Of a stretch of 64,000 bases of DNA, positions 18,353-26,653 are shown piece after piece. The notes beneath the pieces are model-generated. The model was not told where the DNA came from, made no database searches, and was given only the letters and a program-made list of their open reading frames with translations. Source of the DNA: Flavisolibacter ginsenosidimutans. Lineage in GTDB: Bacteria > Bacteroidota > Bacteroidia > Chitinophagales > Chitinophagaceae. Numbering within the stretch: the stretch's first letter is position 1; each line of letters begins with the position of its first letter. The stretch covers positions 3,410,001-3,474,000 of the forward strand of contig NZ_CP042433.1 in NCBI RefSeq assembly GCF_007970805.1, read 5' to 3'. The position numbers and the translations under genes are program-made.

Positions 18353-19064
18353 ACTGTATCATCTTCCCGCGAATAATCTCCATTAAATCGGCCTTGTAGC
18401 TTTCGCCGATTAAAATTTCATCGGTCACGGCCTTCAGGCGCAAAAGATTGCCTTCAATGCCGGTAATCTTTGTAACGGGAACAATGAACGATTTGTGTAC
18501 ACGCAGAAAGCTTTTGTGCGGCAGGCGTTCTTCGAGTTCTTTCATGCTGGTGTAAACAAGGGTTTTTTTTGCGCCACAATGAATGGCCACGTAATTTTTC
18601 ATGCCTTCGATGTAATCAATATCGGCAAGGTTAATCTTCAGCAGCTTTCCTTTCGATTCGGTTTTTACAAAAATGTAATCGTCTTCCGCTGCTGTGTCTT
18701 CTTCTTCCTCCGACGTTTCCTTCATCACTTTTTGTACGGCCTGTAAAAAACGCGGATAGCGAATGGGCTTTAAAAGATAATCCACTACGTCAAGCTCGTA
18801 GCTTTCGAGGGCAAATTCGCTGTACGCCGTAGTTAGGATTATCTCGGCTTTTCCGCGAATGGCCTTAATGAAATCAATGCCCGTGAGTTCGGGCATTTGA
18901 ATGTCGAGAAAAACAAGGTCAATCTTTTGCTCGCTTGCAATTTGCAAGGCTTCAATGGGATTGGTGGTACTGGCCGACAGGCGCAAAAACGGCGTTTGGG
19001 TCACGTAATGAACGAGGATGTCAATAGCGTGCTGTTCGTCGTCCACAATCAGGCAGTTGATCAT
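18351..19064 (-). CDS. LytTR-family response regulator
   Basis: 237 aa. The receiver domain has the DDE pocket at residues 8-10, phospho-acceptor D54 (LVFLDIQMPELTG) and Lys in YLLKPIRYPRF. The C-terminal LytTR DNA-binding domain runs from about residue 135 (YIFVKTESKGKLLKI, then YIEGMKNYVAIH) to FLRVHKSFIV. The ATG at 19064 overlaps the kinase stop by 4 bases (ATGA), showing translational coupling. A 53-residue upstream extension lies inside the kinase gene and was rejected. Confidence 0.95.
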   Translation of the reverse strand: MINCLIVDDEQHAIDILVHYVTQTPFLRLSASTTNPIEALQIASEQKIDLVFLDIQMPELTGIDFIKAIRGKAEIILTTAYSEFALESYELDVVDYLLKPIRYPRFLQAVQKVMKETSEEEEDTAAEDDYIFVKTESKGKLLKINLADIDYIEGMKNYVAIHCGAKKTLVYTSMKELEERLPHKSFLRVHKSFIVPVTKITGIEGNLLRLKAVTDEILIGESYKADLMEIIRGKMIQ

Positions 19065-20176
19065 AGCTGGGTGATGGTTAATTCTGCGGTGTAAAATTCG
19101 GTATCGTCCTTTACTTGCAGCGAATAATTTCTGCCGTAGGTTAAGTCTAATTGTTTTTTGATGTTGTCCAAGCCAATGCCGGTGGAAATTTCTTTCGGAC
19201 CCGCTTTCTTTTTGTTGCGGCAAAAGAAAGTCACAGCCTCGTCTTCAATATTTAAGTTAATGACGATGGGGCGGTCCTGGTCTTTTAAGTCACCGTGCTT
19301 GAATGCGTTTTCAACAATCGTGATCAGCACAAATGGAACGATGGTGGCGCCGTTCACCACGCCGTTCACGTCGAACTGCACGTTCAAGTTGTTGGAGAAG
19401 CGAAGCTGGTTTATTTTAATCACGTTGCGCACGTGTTCAATCTCCTCTTTCAACATCACTTTGCCGTCTCTTGCGGCCGGGCCAAGCGCATAGCGCATAA
19501 TGTCCGAAAGCGTCAGAATGCCTTCCGATAATTCACTTGAGTAAGGCAGTGATTTGGCGTATAAAAAATTCAGGGTGTTGTGTAAAAAATGCGGGTTGAT
19601 CTGCGCCTTCAAAAAATTGAAATTGGCTTGCGACTTCTCCACCTCCAACTGCATCTTTTGTGCTTCCAGAATTTTGCGTTGCTTTCTTTCGTCGCGCAAG
19701 TAAGTGAAATAAGCCAGCAACATGGAAACGCCGGTAATCACGAGCGACGAAACAAAGAAGACGAAGACCATCAGTCCCACCGTCAGTTCTTCTTCAAGAT
19801 TTGGATGAGCCGTCGAGATGGAATATTTGAGCTTGTCGAGACAAAGGAAGGAAAAGGCATAATAAGCGCCCATCAAAAGAAGGCTCATAACCACAGGCTG
19901 AACAAACTGCAAGGCCCTGTGCTTGCCTGCAAAGAGGCGGTAAAACATGTTGAGGGTAACAAAATAAAAAAAGGCAAAAAAGAAAACGCTGAAAACCTTG
20001 CTCAACAGATTTGGCCAGCTAAAAACAAGGTCCCAATTGGGTGCTTTGTTGGCCTGCGGTGTTACGTACATGCCGATTAAGCCGATAAACGTAAACCCCA
20101 GGTAAATGGCCAGCGTAATCCAAAACACTCTGCCAAAACTGTAACGACGCCGGTGAAGCAGGGAAGGAATTTTCAT
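19061..20176 (-). CDS. LytS-type sensor histidine kinase
   Basis: 371 aa from the ATG at 20176. Four membrane segments occupy about residues 15-180, followed by a coiled linker and the His_kinase domain (PF06580 type): AQINPHFLHNTLNFLY carries the phospho-accepting His, then the ATPase has TIVENAFKHG (N box) and STGIGLDNIKKQL (G box). It pairs with the LytTR regulator. A longer frame to 20275 reads through inverted repeat locus C and is not coding. The upstream neighbour on the same strand is a beta-barrel protein. Confidence 0.93.
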   Translation of the reverse strand: MKIPSLLHRRRYSFGRVFWITLAIYLGFTFIGLIGMYVTPQANKAPNWDLVFSWPNLLSKVFSVFFFAFFYFVTLNMFYRLFAGKHRALQFVQPVVMSLLLMGAYYAFSFLCLDKLKYSISTAHPNLEEELTVGLMVFVFFVSSLVITGVSMLLAYFTYLRDERKQRKILEAQKMQLEVEKSQANFNFLKAQINPHFLHNTLNFLYAKSLPYSSELSEGILTLSDIMRYALGPAARDGKVMLKEEIEHVRNVIKINQLRFSNNLNVQFDVNGVVNGATIVPFVLITIVENAFKHGDLKDQDRPIVINLNIEDEAVTFFCRNKKKAGPKEISTGIGLDNIKKQLDLTYGRNYSLQVKDDTEFYTAELTITQL

Positions 20177-20194
20177 TTTTTGTTTTAAAAGCGA

Positions 20195-20274
20195 AACGTC
20201 AAACGTGAGACGTGAAACCGGTGGGACTTTCAGACCGAAATTCACCCGTCTCACGTTTGACGTTTGACGTCTCA
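20195..20274. repeat. Inverted repeat of 7-bp words (locus C)
   Basis: Arms 20195-20212 and 20247-20264 are perfect 18-base reverse complements, loop 34. Words are 7 bp: TCAAACG, TGAGACG, TGAAACC on the left; TCACGTT, TGACGTT, TGACGTC on the right. The vocabulary is shared with locus B, 2 kb away. It separates the beta-barrel gene from the kinase gene. Confidence 0.9.
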
Positions 20275-20281
20275 CGGATCA

Positions 20282-22738
20282 TTAATTGTTGCCGGAGCCC
20301 ACACCGAAGCCGCCGCCTTGCTGCTCGGCTCTTTTCTTCTCGTCTTCCGAAGCGCCGGCTTTTTGCTTGGCCGCTTTTACGGTTGTGCTGCCAAAGCGCC
20401 AGGTAAAGTTCACCTTAAACTGCTGTGATTCCCAGCGGGCCAGGACATTCAGTTTTTGACCGGCAAAATCGGAGGTGCCGCGGAAACGGAACGTGTGCAA
20501 AAGATCCGTGCCGGAAACTTTGATGGTACCGTTGCCCTTGAAAATCTGCTTTTGCAATCCAAGGTCCAAGCCGCCCATGCCTTTTGATTTAAGTGTGCCC
20601 ATAAAGACGCTTGGCGCAACATACACACCGCTTAACTCGGCCGTCCACACTTTGGCAAAGCGCAAGGTGTTTTGCATGTACAACGTGCCGCCCACTGCGT
20701 TCAAATCAATCTTGCGTCCTTCAAGGTTGGCTTTGTACATCGAGTAATTGGCATTCAGGTTGGCAAAAAGGCTGTAGGCTTTGTATTGAAACGGATAGCT
20801 TACGTTCAGGCTGAACACGTCTTGCTGCGCCAGGTTTCTTTTGGTCAAAATTGACTTGGATTTTTCTACCGTGTCGGGCACTTGCGCAAATAAGTCCGAA
20901 ATATGGCTGTAGTTCAACGTTGTTGTTAAACGGTATTTGTAAATCCGTGTAATGCCGTAGCTGTTGGTGAACTGCGGACGTAAATCAATGTTACCCTTCA
21001 TGTATGTGTATTCGTCCAGTTTGAATTCAAACGGATTCAGGTCCTGGTAAGCCGGACGGTCAATGCGGCGGCTGTACGTGAGGCTCCATTGGTTCATCGG
21101 GTTTTTGTTAAACGTAACGGCTGCGCTGGGGAAGAAATTGGTGTAGTTTCTTTCAAATGATGAAGACCACGGCTGATAACCACTACCCGCTTTTGTTTGT
21201 CCGTCCGAGGTGCCTTTGTTGTTGGTATTTTCTACCCGCAAGCCGGCCTGCACCATCACGCCTTTGTATGCACGGTTCCAGTTGGCGTAAACGGCGTTGA
21301 TGTTTTCTTTGTATTGAAAACGGTTGCTGCGGTCTTGGTCCAACGTATTTACACCACCGATCACGTCGTAGCGTTGAAAATCGTTGTCGGTATTTACAAA
21401 CGAAATTTTTCCGCCCAAACCAAGCTTGCCGCCCCAGGCATTTTGTTCGTAATCTACCTTGCCCGAATTGATGTGAATCTTTGTCGGCGCAATCATTTGG
21501 TAAATCACCGAACGAGTGATTGTTCTTTCATCCGGCGTATAATAATAGTTTGGCTGGTACTGATCGTTGTGGTTGTCGTAATAACCGTTGTCGAAGTTCA
21601 ACGTCAGGTTTTTGCCGGCGGCATCCAGGTAATTGTAATTCAGGTTCAGGTTGTAGTTGTCGCGCTTCAGGTTTGAATGGTTGTCGGCCACAAGAACTCT
21701 GTCGGGAATGCCGGTTGATTTGGGCGAAATCACGGTGCGGTTGTAATTGCTCACCTCAGGATCTGAAATCGTACCGGTAAGCAAAACACCAACCGACGAC
21801 TTCTTATCCAGCGTGTAATCGGCACCCAGTTTCAGGTTGTGGTTTTGGTTGTCGTAACGGAAATAACCTTTGCCGTCAAAGACGGTATCGGCCACGGTGC
21901 GGTACAGTTCAATTGGGTTGTGGTTTAATCCTTTCGATACGCTGTACGTGCCGTACAGATTCCAGGCCTTATTGCGGTAGTTCAGGTTAAAGCTGCCGTT
22001 GTATTTTGGAAACACACCAATGGCATAACCGGCCGTCACCGACCCGTTCACACCGTAAGCTTTGTTCTTTTTCAAACGAATGTTGATGATGCCGGCGTTG
22101 CCTGCGGCTTCATATTTAGCCGAAGGATTGGTAATGATTTCAATGGATTCGATTTGCGAAGATTGCATGGACTTTAAAAAATTGGCCAGATCAGATCCCG
22201 ACAGCGGTGTAGGACGGCCATCCACGTAAACCTGTACGCCGTTCTTGCCGTTTACAGAAAGATTTTCGTCTTTGTCCACGGTAACGCCGGGCGACTTGCG
22301 CAGAAGTTCAAGGCCGTCAGAACCCGCGGCGTTGATAGTGCCTTCTACGTTTAAAACGGTTTTGTCGGCCCGCACTTCCACCATGGGTTTGCGTGCCGAT
22401 ACGGTAACGCCTTTCAAATCGCTGGAGGCTTTGGTGGCGGTGAGTGCTGGTGCGGTTACGTTATCGTTTGCCACCGAAAACGAAGGCGACAAAGCCGGAT
22501 TGTAACCCACGTGGCTCACCATTACGCGGTATGTGCCCTGGTTAATGCTGTTAAATGAATAAGTACCGTTGCCACCCGCAACGGCCAGTTTTACGACCGA
22601 TGTATCTTTTGCTTTTACAAGCGCCACCGTAGCGCCGGAAAGCGGTGCGCCGGCATCGTCTTTGGCCGAACCGGAGATCGTTTGGGCATTTGCCGCAGCG
22701 GCCAAACTGACAAGGAGGAAGAGGAGCAGTGTTCTCAT
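20282..22738 (-). CDS. Outer membrane beta-barrel family protein (TonB-receptor-like)
   Basis: 818 aa. Signal peptide (LLLFLLVSLAAAANAQ), then a carboxypeptidase-regulatory-like domain of about 80 residues (ISGSAKDDAGAPLSGATVALV), a plug-like region (LLRKSPGVTVDKDENLSVNGKNGVQVYVDGRPTPL, quoted in part), and a long C-terminal barrel of the outer membrane protein beta-barrel family. Such proteins are related to SusC/TonB receptors but usually lack a TonB box; none is evident here. Ligand unknown. The C-terminus is Gly/Lys-rich (GGGFGVGSGNN). The kinase and regulator follow on the same strand, so barrel and signalling pair may form one functional set. Confidence 0.88.
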   Translation of the reverse strand: MRTLLLFLLVSLAAAANAQTISGSAKDDAGAPLSGATVALVKAKDTSVVKLAVAGGNGTYSFNSINQGTYRVMVSHVGYNPALSPSFSVANDNVTAPALTATKASSDLKGVTVSARKPMVEVRADKTVLNVEGTINAAGSDGLELLRKSPGVTVDKDENLSVNGKNGVQVYVDGRPTPLSGSDLANFLKSMQSSQIESIEIITNPSAKYEAAGNAGIINIRLKKNKAYGVNGSVTAGYAIGVFPKYNGSFNLNYRNKAWNLYGTYSVSKGLNHNPIELYRTVADTVFDGKGYFRYDNQNHNLKLGADYTLDKKSSVGVLLTGTISDPEVSNYNRTVISPKSTGIPDRVLVADNHSNLKRDNYNLNLNYNYLDAAGKNLTLNFDNGYYDNHNDQYQPNYYYTPDERTITRSVIYQMIAPTKIHINSGKVDYEQNAWGGKLGLGGKISFVNTDNDFQRYDVIGGVNTLDQDRSNRFQYKENINAVYANWNRAYKGVMVQAGLRVENTNNKGTSDGQTKAGSGYQPWSSSFERNYTNFFPSAAVTFNKNPMNQWSLTYSRRIDRPAYQDLNPFEFKLDEYTYMKGNIDLRPQFTNSYGITRIYKYRLTTTLNYSHISDLFAQVPDTVEKSKSILTKRNLAQQDVFSLNVSYPFQYKAYSLFANLNANYSMYKANLEGRKIDLNAVGGTLYMQNTLRFAKVWTAELSGVYVAPSVFMGTLKSKGMGGLDLGLQKQIFKGNGTIKVSGTDLLHTFRFRGTSDFAGQKLNVLARWESQQFKVNFTWRFGSTTVKAAKQKAGASEDEKKRAEQQGGGFGVGSGNN

Positions 22739-22893
22739 AATTTTATTATTTGGCTTTAGAGATTTCTGTTTGAGAGGAGCAAACGTAAAACCGCCGGCAG
22801 ACTGCTAAAATTCTTTTTCACGAAAAAGGATTTTAGCAGGACGAAAAACCGCAATCGGCAATTGCTGGCCGCAACCGTTAATTTTGTTGCTCC

Positions 22894-23481
22894 ATGTTTG
22901 AACTCCTCTTTCAGAAATTTGACGAAAAGGTTCATCTTACCGAAGACGAAAAAGTGCTTTGCAAAACATTTTTCCTTCCCAAGAAACTGCGCAAGCGGCA
23001 ATACCTGTTGCAGGAAGGCGATGTATGCAAATACATTGCTTTTGTTGAAAAGGGAATGCTTCGTTCCTATTCGGTGGATGAAAAAGGAAGCGAACACATT
23101 ATCCAGTTTGCCTTTGAAGGCTGGTGGATCAGCGACCAATATTCTTTTCTTACAACCGAAGCCTCGCCGTACAATATTGATGCGTTGGAAGATGCGGAAC
23201 TGTTGTTGCTGAGTAAAGCGTCCGAAGAACAACTGCTGGAGCGCATTCCCAAAATGGAACGCTATTTCCGTATTCTGCTGCAAAACAATTTAATTGCGAC
23301 GCAACGGCGTTTGGTCAGTTCGTTAAGCCACACGGCCGAAGAAAAATACAACGAACTGATTCAAGGTTGTCCAACCATTCCGCAACGTGTGCCGCAGCAC
23401 ATGATGGCTTCCTATCTTGGCATCACTCCCGAAACCCTGAGCCGCATCCGGCGAAAGTTGGCCAGCGGCGAACGCAACTAA
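22894..23481 (+). CDS. Crp/Fnr family transcriptional regulator
   Basis: 195 aa. The cyclic-nucleotide-binding fold covers about residues 15-120 (LQEGDVCKYIAFVEKGMLRSY), and the C-terminal winged HTH includes MASYLGITPETLSRIRRKLA. There are no Fnr-type N-terminal cysteines, and the cAMP-binding arginine/serine set is not intact, so a small-molecule ligand cannot be named. It is divergent from the beta-barrel gene (155 bases) and 202 bases upstream of the F420-reductase-like/DoxX/YceI operon, which it probably controls (inference from position). Confidence 0.92.
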   Translation: MFELLFQKFDEKVHLTEDEKVLCKTFFLPKKLRKRQYLLQEGDVCKYIAFVEKGMLRSYSVDEKGSEHIIQFAFEGWWISDQYSFLTTEASPYNIDALEDAELLLLSKASEEQLLERIPKMERYFRILLQNNLIATQRRLVSSLSHTAEEKYNELIQGCPTIPQRVPQHMMASYLGITPETLSRIRRKLASGERN

Positions 23482-23656
23482 ACAGAAGCCCTTCAACGCG
23501 AAGCAAACCAAAACAAGCAGCGGAAATTGTTTTGCCGTTCTTCATTCCTCCTTGTTCTTCTGCTTGCCGTTCTCTTGACATTTGTCAACGCATTCTCTTG
23601 CTCTATCTCAATGCCATTTCTTACCGTAGCGCAAGGGTCAGGCTTTGTGGTCATGG

Positions 23657-23664
23657 TAGCTTTG
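23657..23664 (+). promoter_or_regulatory. -7 box of the reductase-DoxX-YceI operon
   Basis: TAGCTTTG, exact TAnnTTTG match, 19 bases before the ATG at 23684. No Crp-type palindrome was recognised with certainty. Confidence 0.5.
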
Positions 23665-23683
23665 TGTTCTCAAAACAAAGATC

Positions 23684-24349
23684 ATGGCAAAGACAAGCAT
23701 CGCAATCATTGGAGCCACGGGCAACATGGGTTCAGCCATTGCAAAAGCACTGGCAAAAGGTCCTTACCGCCTGCTTCTGTTTGCGTCTGATAAAGAAAAG
23801 CTGGAAGCTTTAAAGAACAACATTATAGCCGCAACGCCTTCGGCAGATTTGGAATGCACGGGCTGCCCCGTGGACGCAAGCTGGGAAGCCGATGTCATTA
23901 TTCCCGCCGTGCCTTACGGCGCGGAAAAAGAAGTGGTCGAAAAAATCAAAAGCGTGGCAACGCAGAAAATCGTCATCAGCATTGCCAACCCGTTAAACGA
24001 AAGCTACAACGGACTGGTAACGGCGCCCGGCACAAGCGCAGCGGAAGAATTACAAAAGTTGCTGCCCGATTCGAAGGTGGTAAAAGCCTTTAACACAACC
24101 TACGCTGCCGATTTTGCGCAGCCCGTCATCAACGGACAGCAAGTGGATGCCTTTGTTGCCGGCAACGACGACGAAGCCGTTGACATGGCAAAAGAGCTTG
24201 TAGAGACGGCAGGCTTTCATCCAATTGTTGCGGGTGAGTTAACCGTGAGCCGCACGTTGGAAGCCATGCAGCTAATGCTTATTCAGCTCACCATCAAAAA
24301 CAACTACAACTGGCTCGCCGGTTTTAAAATTTTACACAATCATCAATAA
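23684..24349 (+). CDS. NAD(P)-binding protein, F420-dependent NADP oxidoreductase family
   Basis: 221 aa with an N-terminal Rossmann fold (IAIIGATGNMGSAIAKALAKG) and the family core VVKAFNTTYAADFAQPVINGQQ. Despite the family name, non-actinobacterial members are not known to use F420. The Crp-type gene, this gene, DoxX and YceI lie in one direction with gaps of 19 and 25 bases between the last three, a frequent Bacteroidota grouping tied to redox or quinone stress; that role is inference. Confidence 0.85.
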   Translation: MAKTSIAIIGATGNMGSAIAKALAKGPYRLLLFASDKEKLEALKNNIIAATPSADLECTGCPVDASWEADVIIPAVPYGAEKEVVEKIKSVATQKIVISIANPLNESYNGLVTAPGTSAAEELQKLLPDSKVVKAFNTTYAADFAQPVINGQQVDAFVAGNDDEAVDMAKELVETAGFHPIVAGELTVSRTLEAMQLMLIQLTIKNNYNWLAGFKILHNHQ

Positions 24350-24368
24350 CACCAAAAAACAATTACGC

Positions 24369-24824
24369 ATGAAATCCTTGTTCAAAACAAATGAAAATAA
24401 TTGGTCGGCTTTGATTGCCCGCCTGGCACTGGCATTTGTCGTGTTTCCGCACGGCGCACAAAAACTTTTTGGCTGGTTCGGCGGCAGCGGCTTCCAGGGA
24501 ACCATGACCTACATGACCACGCAAGGCGGCCTTCCTTTCATCATCGCCCTTCTTGTGATCTTAATTGAAAGCATTGCAGCCCTGATGGTACTCTTTGGCT
24601 TTGCCACCCGCATTGCGGCACTCGGCATTTTTGGCCTGTTCACCATCATTGCCGTTCAGTACCACGCGGCAAACGGATTTTTTATGAACTGGTTTGGCAA
24701 CCAGAAAGGCGAAGGCATTGAATATTTCATCATTCTCCTGGGCCTTGCTCTTGCCCTCATCGTCAGCGGCGGCGGCAAAGCCAGCGCCGATGCGGCTCTC
24801 GTTCCCGTGAAAAACAGACAATAA
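24369..24824 (+). CDS. DoxX family membrane protein
   Basis: 151-aa inner-membrane protein with four hydrophobic helices. The DoxX pattern is visible: LIARLALAFVVFPHGAQKLFGWFGG at the first helix (quoted as family hallmark in part), then a second helix IIALLVILIESIAALMVLFG. DoxX proteins are quinone-associated membrane subunits of uncertain function. It lies between the reductase and the YceI gene in a tight operon. Confidence 0.9.
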   Translation: MKSLFKTNENNWSALIARLALAFVVFPHGAQKLFGWFGGSGFQGTMTYMTTQGGLPFIIALLVILIESIAALMVLFGFATRIAALGIFGLFTIIAVQYHAANGFFMNWFGNQKGEGIEYFIILLGLALALIVSGGGKASADAALVPVKNRQ

Positions 24825-24849
24825 ATAAATCAACACACAAATCAACAAC

Positions 24850-25422
24850 ATGAAGAAGTTTATCATTTCCGCGGCAGCCGTTTTCACGCTGCTTGCTTTT
24901 ACCACCGTTAGCAACTGGAATGCGGACAACGCACATTCGAAATTGACTTTCACCGTCACGCACCTCGGCATTGCCGACGTATCGGGCCTGTTCAAAAATT
25001 TTGACGCAAAGCTCAATACAACCAAAGATGATTTTAGCGATGCGCAGTTTGAACTCAGCGCCGATGTGGCTTCCATCAACACAGAAGTGGAAGCAAGAGA
25101 CAATCACCTGAAAAGCCCTGATTTTTTTGACGCGGCCAAATACCCGAAACTCACGTTCAAGAGCACGGCCGTTAAACCCGTTGGAAAAAATCAATACAAG
25201 CTCACGGGTGATTTAACCATGCACGGCATCACCAAACCGGTAACGCTTGATTTGCTTTATCGCGGTACGGTAGAAAACCCGATGTCGAAAAAACCAACGT
25301 CTGGCTTCCAGGTAACGGGCATCGTTAAACGTTCTGATTTCGGCATCGGCGAAAAATTCCCGGCAACCATGCTCAGCGACGAAGTGCGCATTAAAGCCGA
25401 TGGCGAGTTTACAAAACAATAA
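24850..25422 (+). CDS. YceI family protein
   Basis: 190 aa with a signal peptide (FIISAAAVFTLLAFTTVS). The mature protein is a YceI lipocalin-like barrel: WNADNAHSKLTFTVTHLG, then FELSADVASINTEVEARDNHLKSPDFFDAAKYP (family signature, shown in part by residues 60-95), then LTGDLTMHGITKPVTL. YceI proteins bind polyisoprenoid chains in the periplasm. Last gene of the operon; a hairpin at 25557 probably ends the transcript. Confidence 0.93.
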   Translation: MKKFIISAAAVFTLLAFTTVSNWNADNAHSKLTFTVTHLGIADVSGLFKNFDAKLNTTKDDFSDAQFELSADVASINTEVEARDNHLKSPDFFDAAKYPKLTFKSTAVKPVGKNQYKLTGDLTMHGITKPVTLDLLYRGTVENPMSKKPTSGFQVTGIVKRSDFGIGEKFPATMLSDEVRIKADGEFTKQ

Positions 25423-25600
25423 GTAAACGGTGAATGGTGAGTTGACAATTCAACACGCATCATTCTTAACGCACATTGAAAAAAGACAGCAACGATGATT
25501 TTGTCGGCCCGCTGCCTGTGGTCACCGTAAAATTTTCGCCGCTTCAATCTTTATTCAACAGCTTTTCACCTGCAATCCGAAGCAGTAGTGAAAGGCTGTT
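25423..25600 (+). terminator. Word-like repeat and terminator after yceI
   Basis: Bases 25423-25471 can be read as seven degenerate 7-bp words starting at the first base after the stop codon, a weak relative of the other word repeats. The terminator proper pairs 25557-25569 with 25588-25600 (12 of 13 plus a G-T pair) with an inner CTGC/GCAG stem, followed by TTTC. The rest of the 293-base gap to 25716 shows nothing else. Confidence 0.5.
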
Positions 25601-25715
25601 TCTTGTTTGCCTTCCACTTGGATAGCAAAACAGCAGTGGCCGCAATCCCTTGCCAGTCCTGTATTTTATTAGGTTTCGCTCAAAAATCTTCCTACCTTAA
25701 AGGAAACCTTTGTTT

Positions 25716-26594
25716 ATGAAACCAACTCTACTCACCGCCTTTGGTTTATTGGCTGCAACGGCGCTCAACGCACAATTCTCACTGCAACCGCAAGCCGGTT
25801 TTGAACAATCGCGTACATCGCTTAATTACAGTAACGGGCTGTCGGCTTTAAACAACGCCAACGTGAAAGCCGGCCTCAAAATGGACTATCGCCTGAAAGG
25901 CGGACACAGTCCTTTTATCAATCTTACCACAACGCCTTCGCCCGCCAGTTTTGTGTTCGACAATTCGGGCACGTTAATTAACCGGGTACAATCCAGCGTA
26001 CCGAAGCTGATGCTGCAAGCCGGTTATCAATACAGCAGCAAGGCCATCCAATTGGGAAAGAAAAGCAGTTCGGTAAAAAATGTGCCGACAACCTTACAGG
26101 AAAACACGGCCACTCAGCAACACCGTTGCGGCATGTACCGGTCGCGTTGCGCAGAAAGAAGGGCGAACAAAATGAACGCTGTAAACAATGCGCTCAACAT
26201 GCGTTTGCAGCCATCACTTGCCTTGGCTTACGTTCCATCGGCAACCGCACGCCTTATGCCCAAAGGCGATGGTCAGGAATACGAAGCCGCAAACTGGAAG
26301 ACGGCAATTGTTCCATCCATGGGTTTTGAATTTGCCAAAGGCAAACAACGTTTGTTCACGTTAAACGTATTCTACACAAAACCTTTGTCACAAAGCGAAC
26401 AAACAGCCACGCTTGCATCGGGTGTAAAAGCCGTTTCGGTTCCGCTTCAGGCAAAAACATCAAGCTGGGGGATAACGCTTGGCATTCCGTTCTCGTTTGC
26501 AAAAACACCGCAGCTCAAAGCCGTGCAGACTAAAACTTTTGAAAGAAAAGAATGCCATCGAAATCATTACAGGCGATGCATGAGAGTGCAATAA
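25716..26594 (+). CDS. Secreted hypothetical protein, probably outer-membrane barrel-like
   Basis: 292 aa from the ATG at 25716. Signal peptide TLLTAFGLLAATALNAQ. The mature part has alternating strand-like segments (FSLQPQAGFEQSRTSLNY, LKAGLKMDYRL, PKLMLQAGYQYS, SLALAYVPSA, SMGFEF, LFTLNVFYTKPL, SWGITLGIPFSFAK), typical of small Bacteroidota barrel proteins, with a basic Cys-containing insert (HRCGMYRSRCAERR) in the middle. The last 25 residues are basic and no longer strand-like, so the C-terminus may be altered. Family not recognised. Confidence 0.6.
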   Translation: MKPTLLTAFGLLAATALNAQFSLQPQAGFEQSRTSLNYSNGLSALNNANVKAGLKMDYRLKGGHSPFINLTTTPSPASFVFDNSGTLINRVQSSVPKLMLQAGYQYSSKAIQLGKKSSSVKNVPTTLQENTATQQHRCGMYRSRCAERRANKMNAVNNALNMRLQPSLALAYVPSATARLMPKGDGQEYEAANWKTAIVPSMGFEFAKGKQRLFTLNVFYTKPLSQSEQTATLASGVKAVSVPLQAKTSSWGITLGIPFSFAKTPQLKAVQTKTFERKECHRNHYRRCMRVQ

Positions 26595-26619
26595 ATTTCC
26601 AGCATAATTCAGTAAACAG

Positions 26620-26648
26620 AATGCCCTCTCTGCAAGGGCATTTTTTAT
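26620..26648. terminator. Terminator between convergent genes
   Basis: AATGCCCT pairs with AGGGCATT (26620-26627 / 26635-26642), 7-nt loop, followed by TTTTTT on the + strand. Confidence 0.8.
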
Positions 26649-26653
26649 AGCAA

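Noticed and set aside
20177..20275. N-terminal extension of the LytS-type kinase
   Set aside because: The extra 33 codons are inverted repeat locus C read as protein; ATG 20176 gives the normal start.
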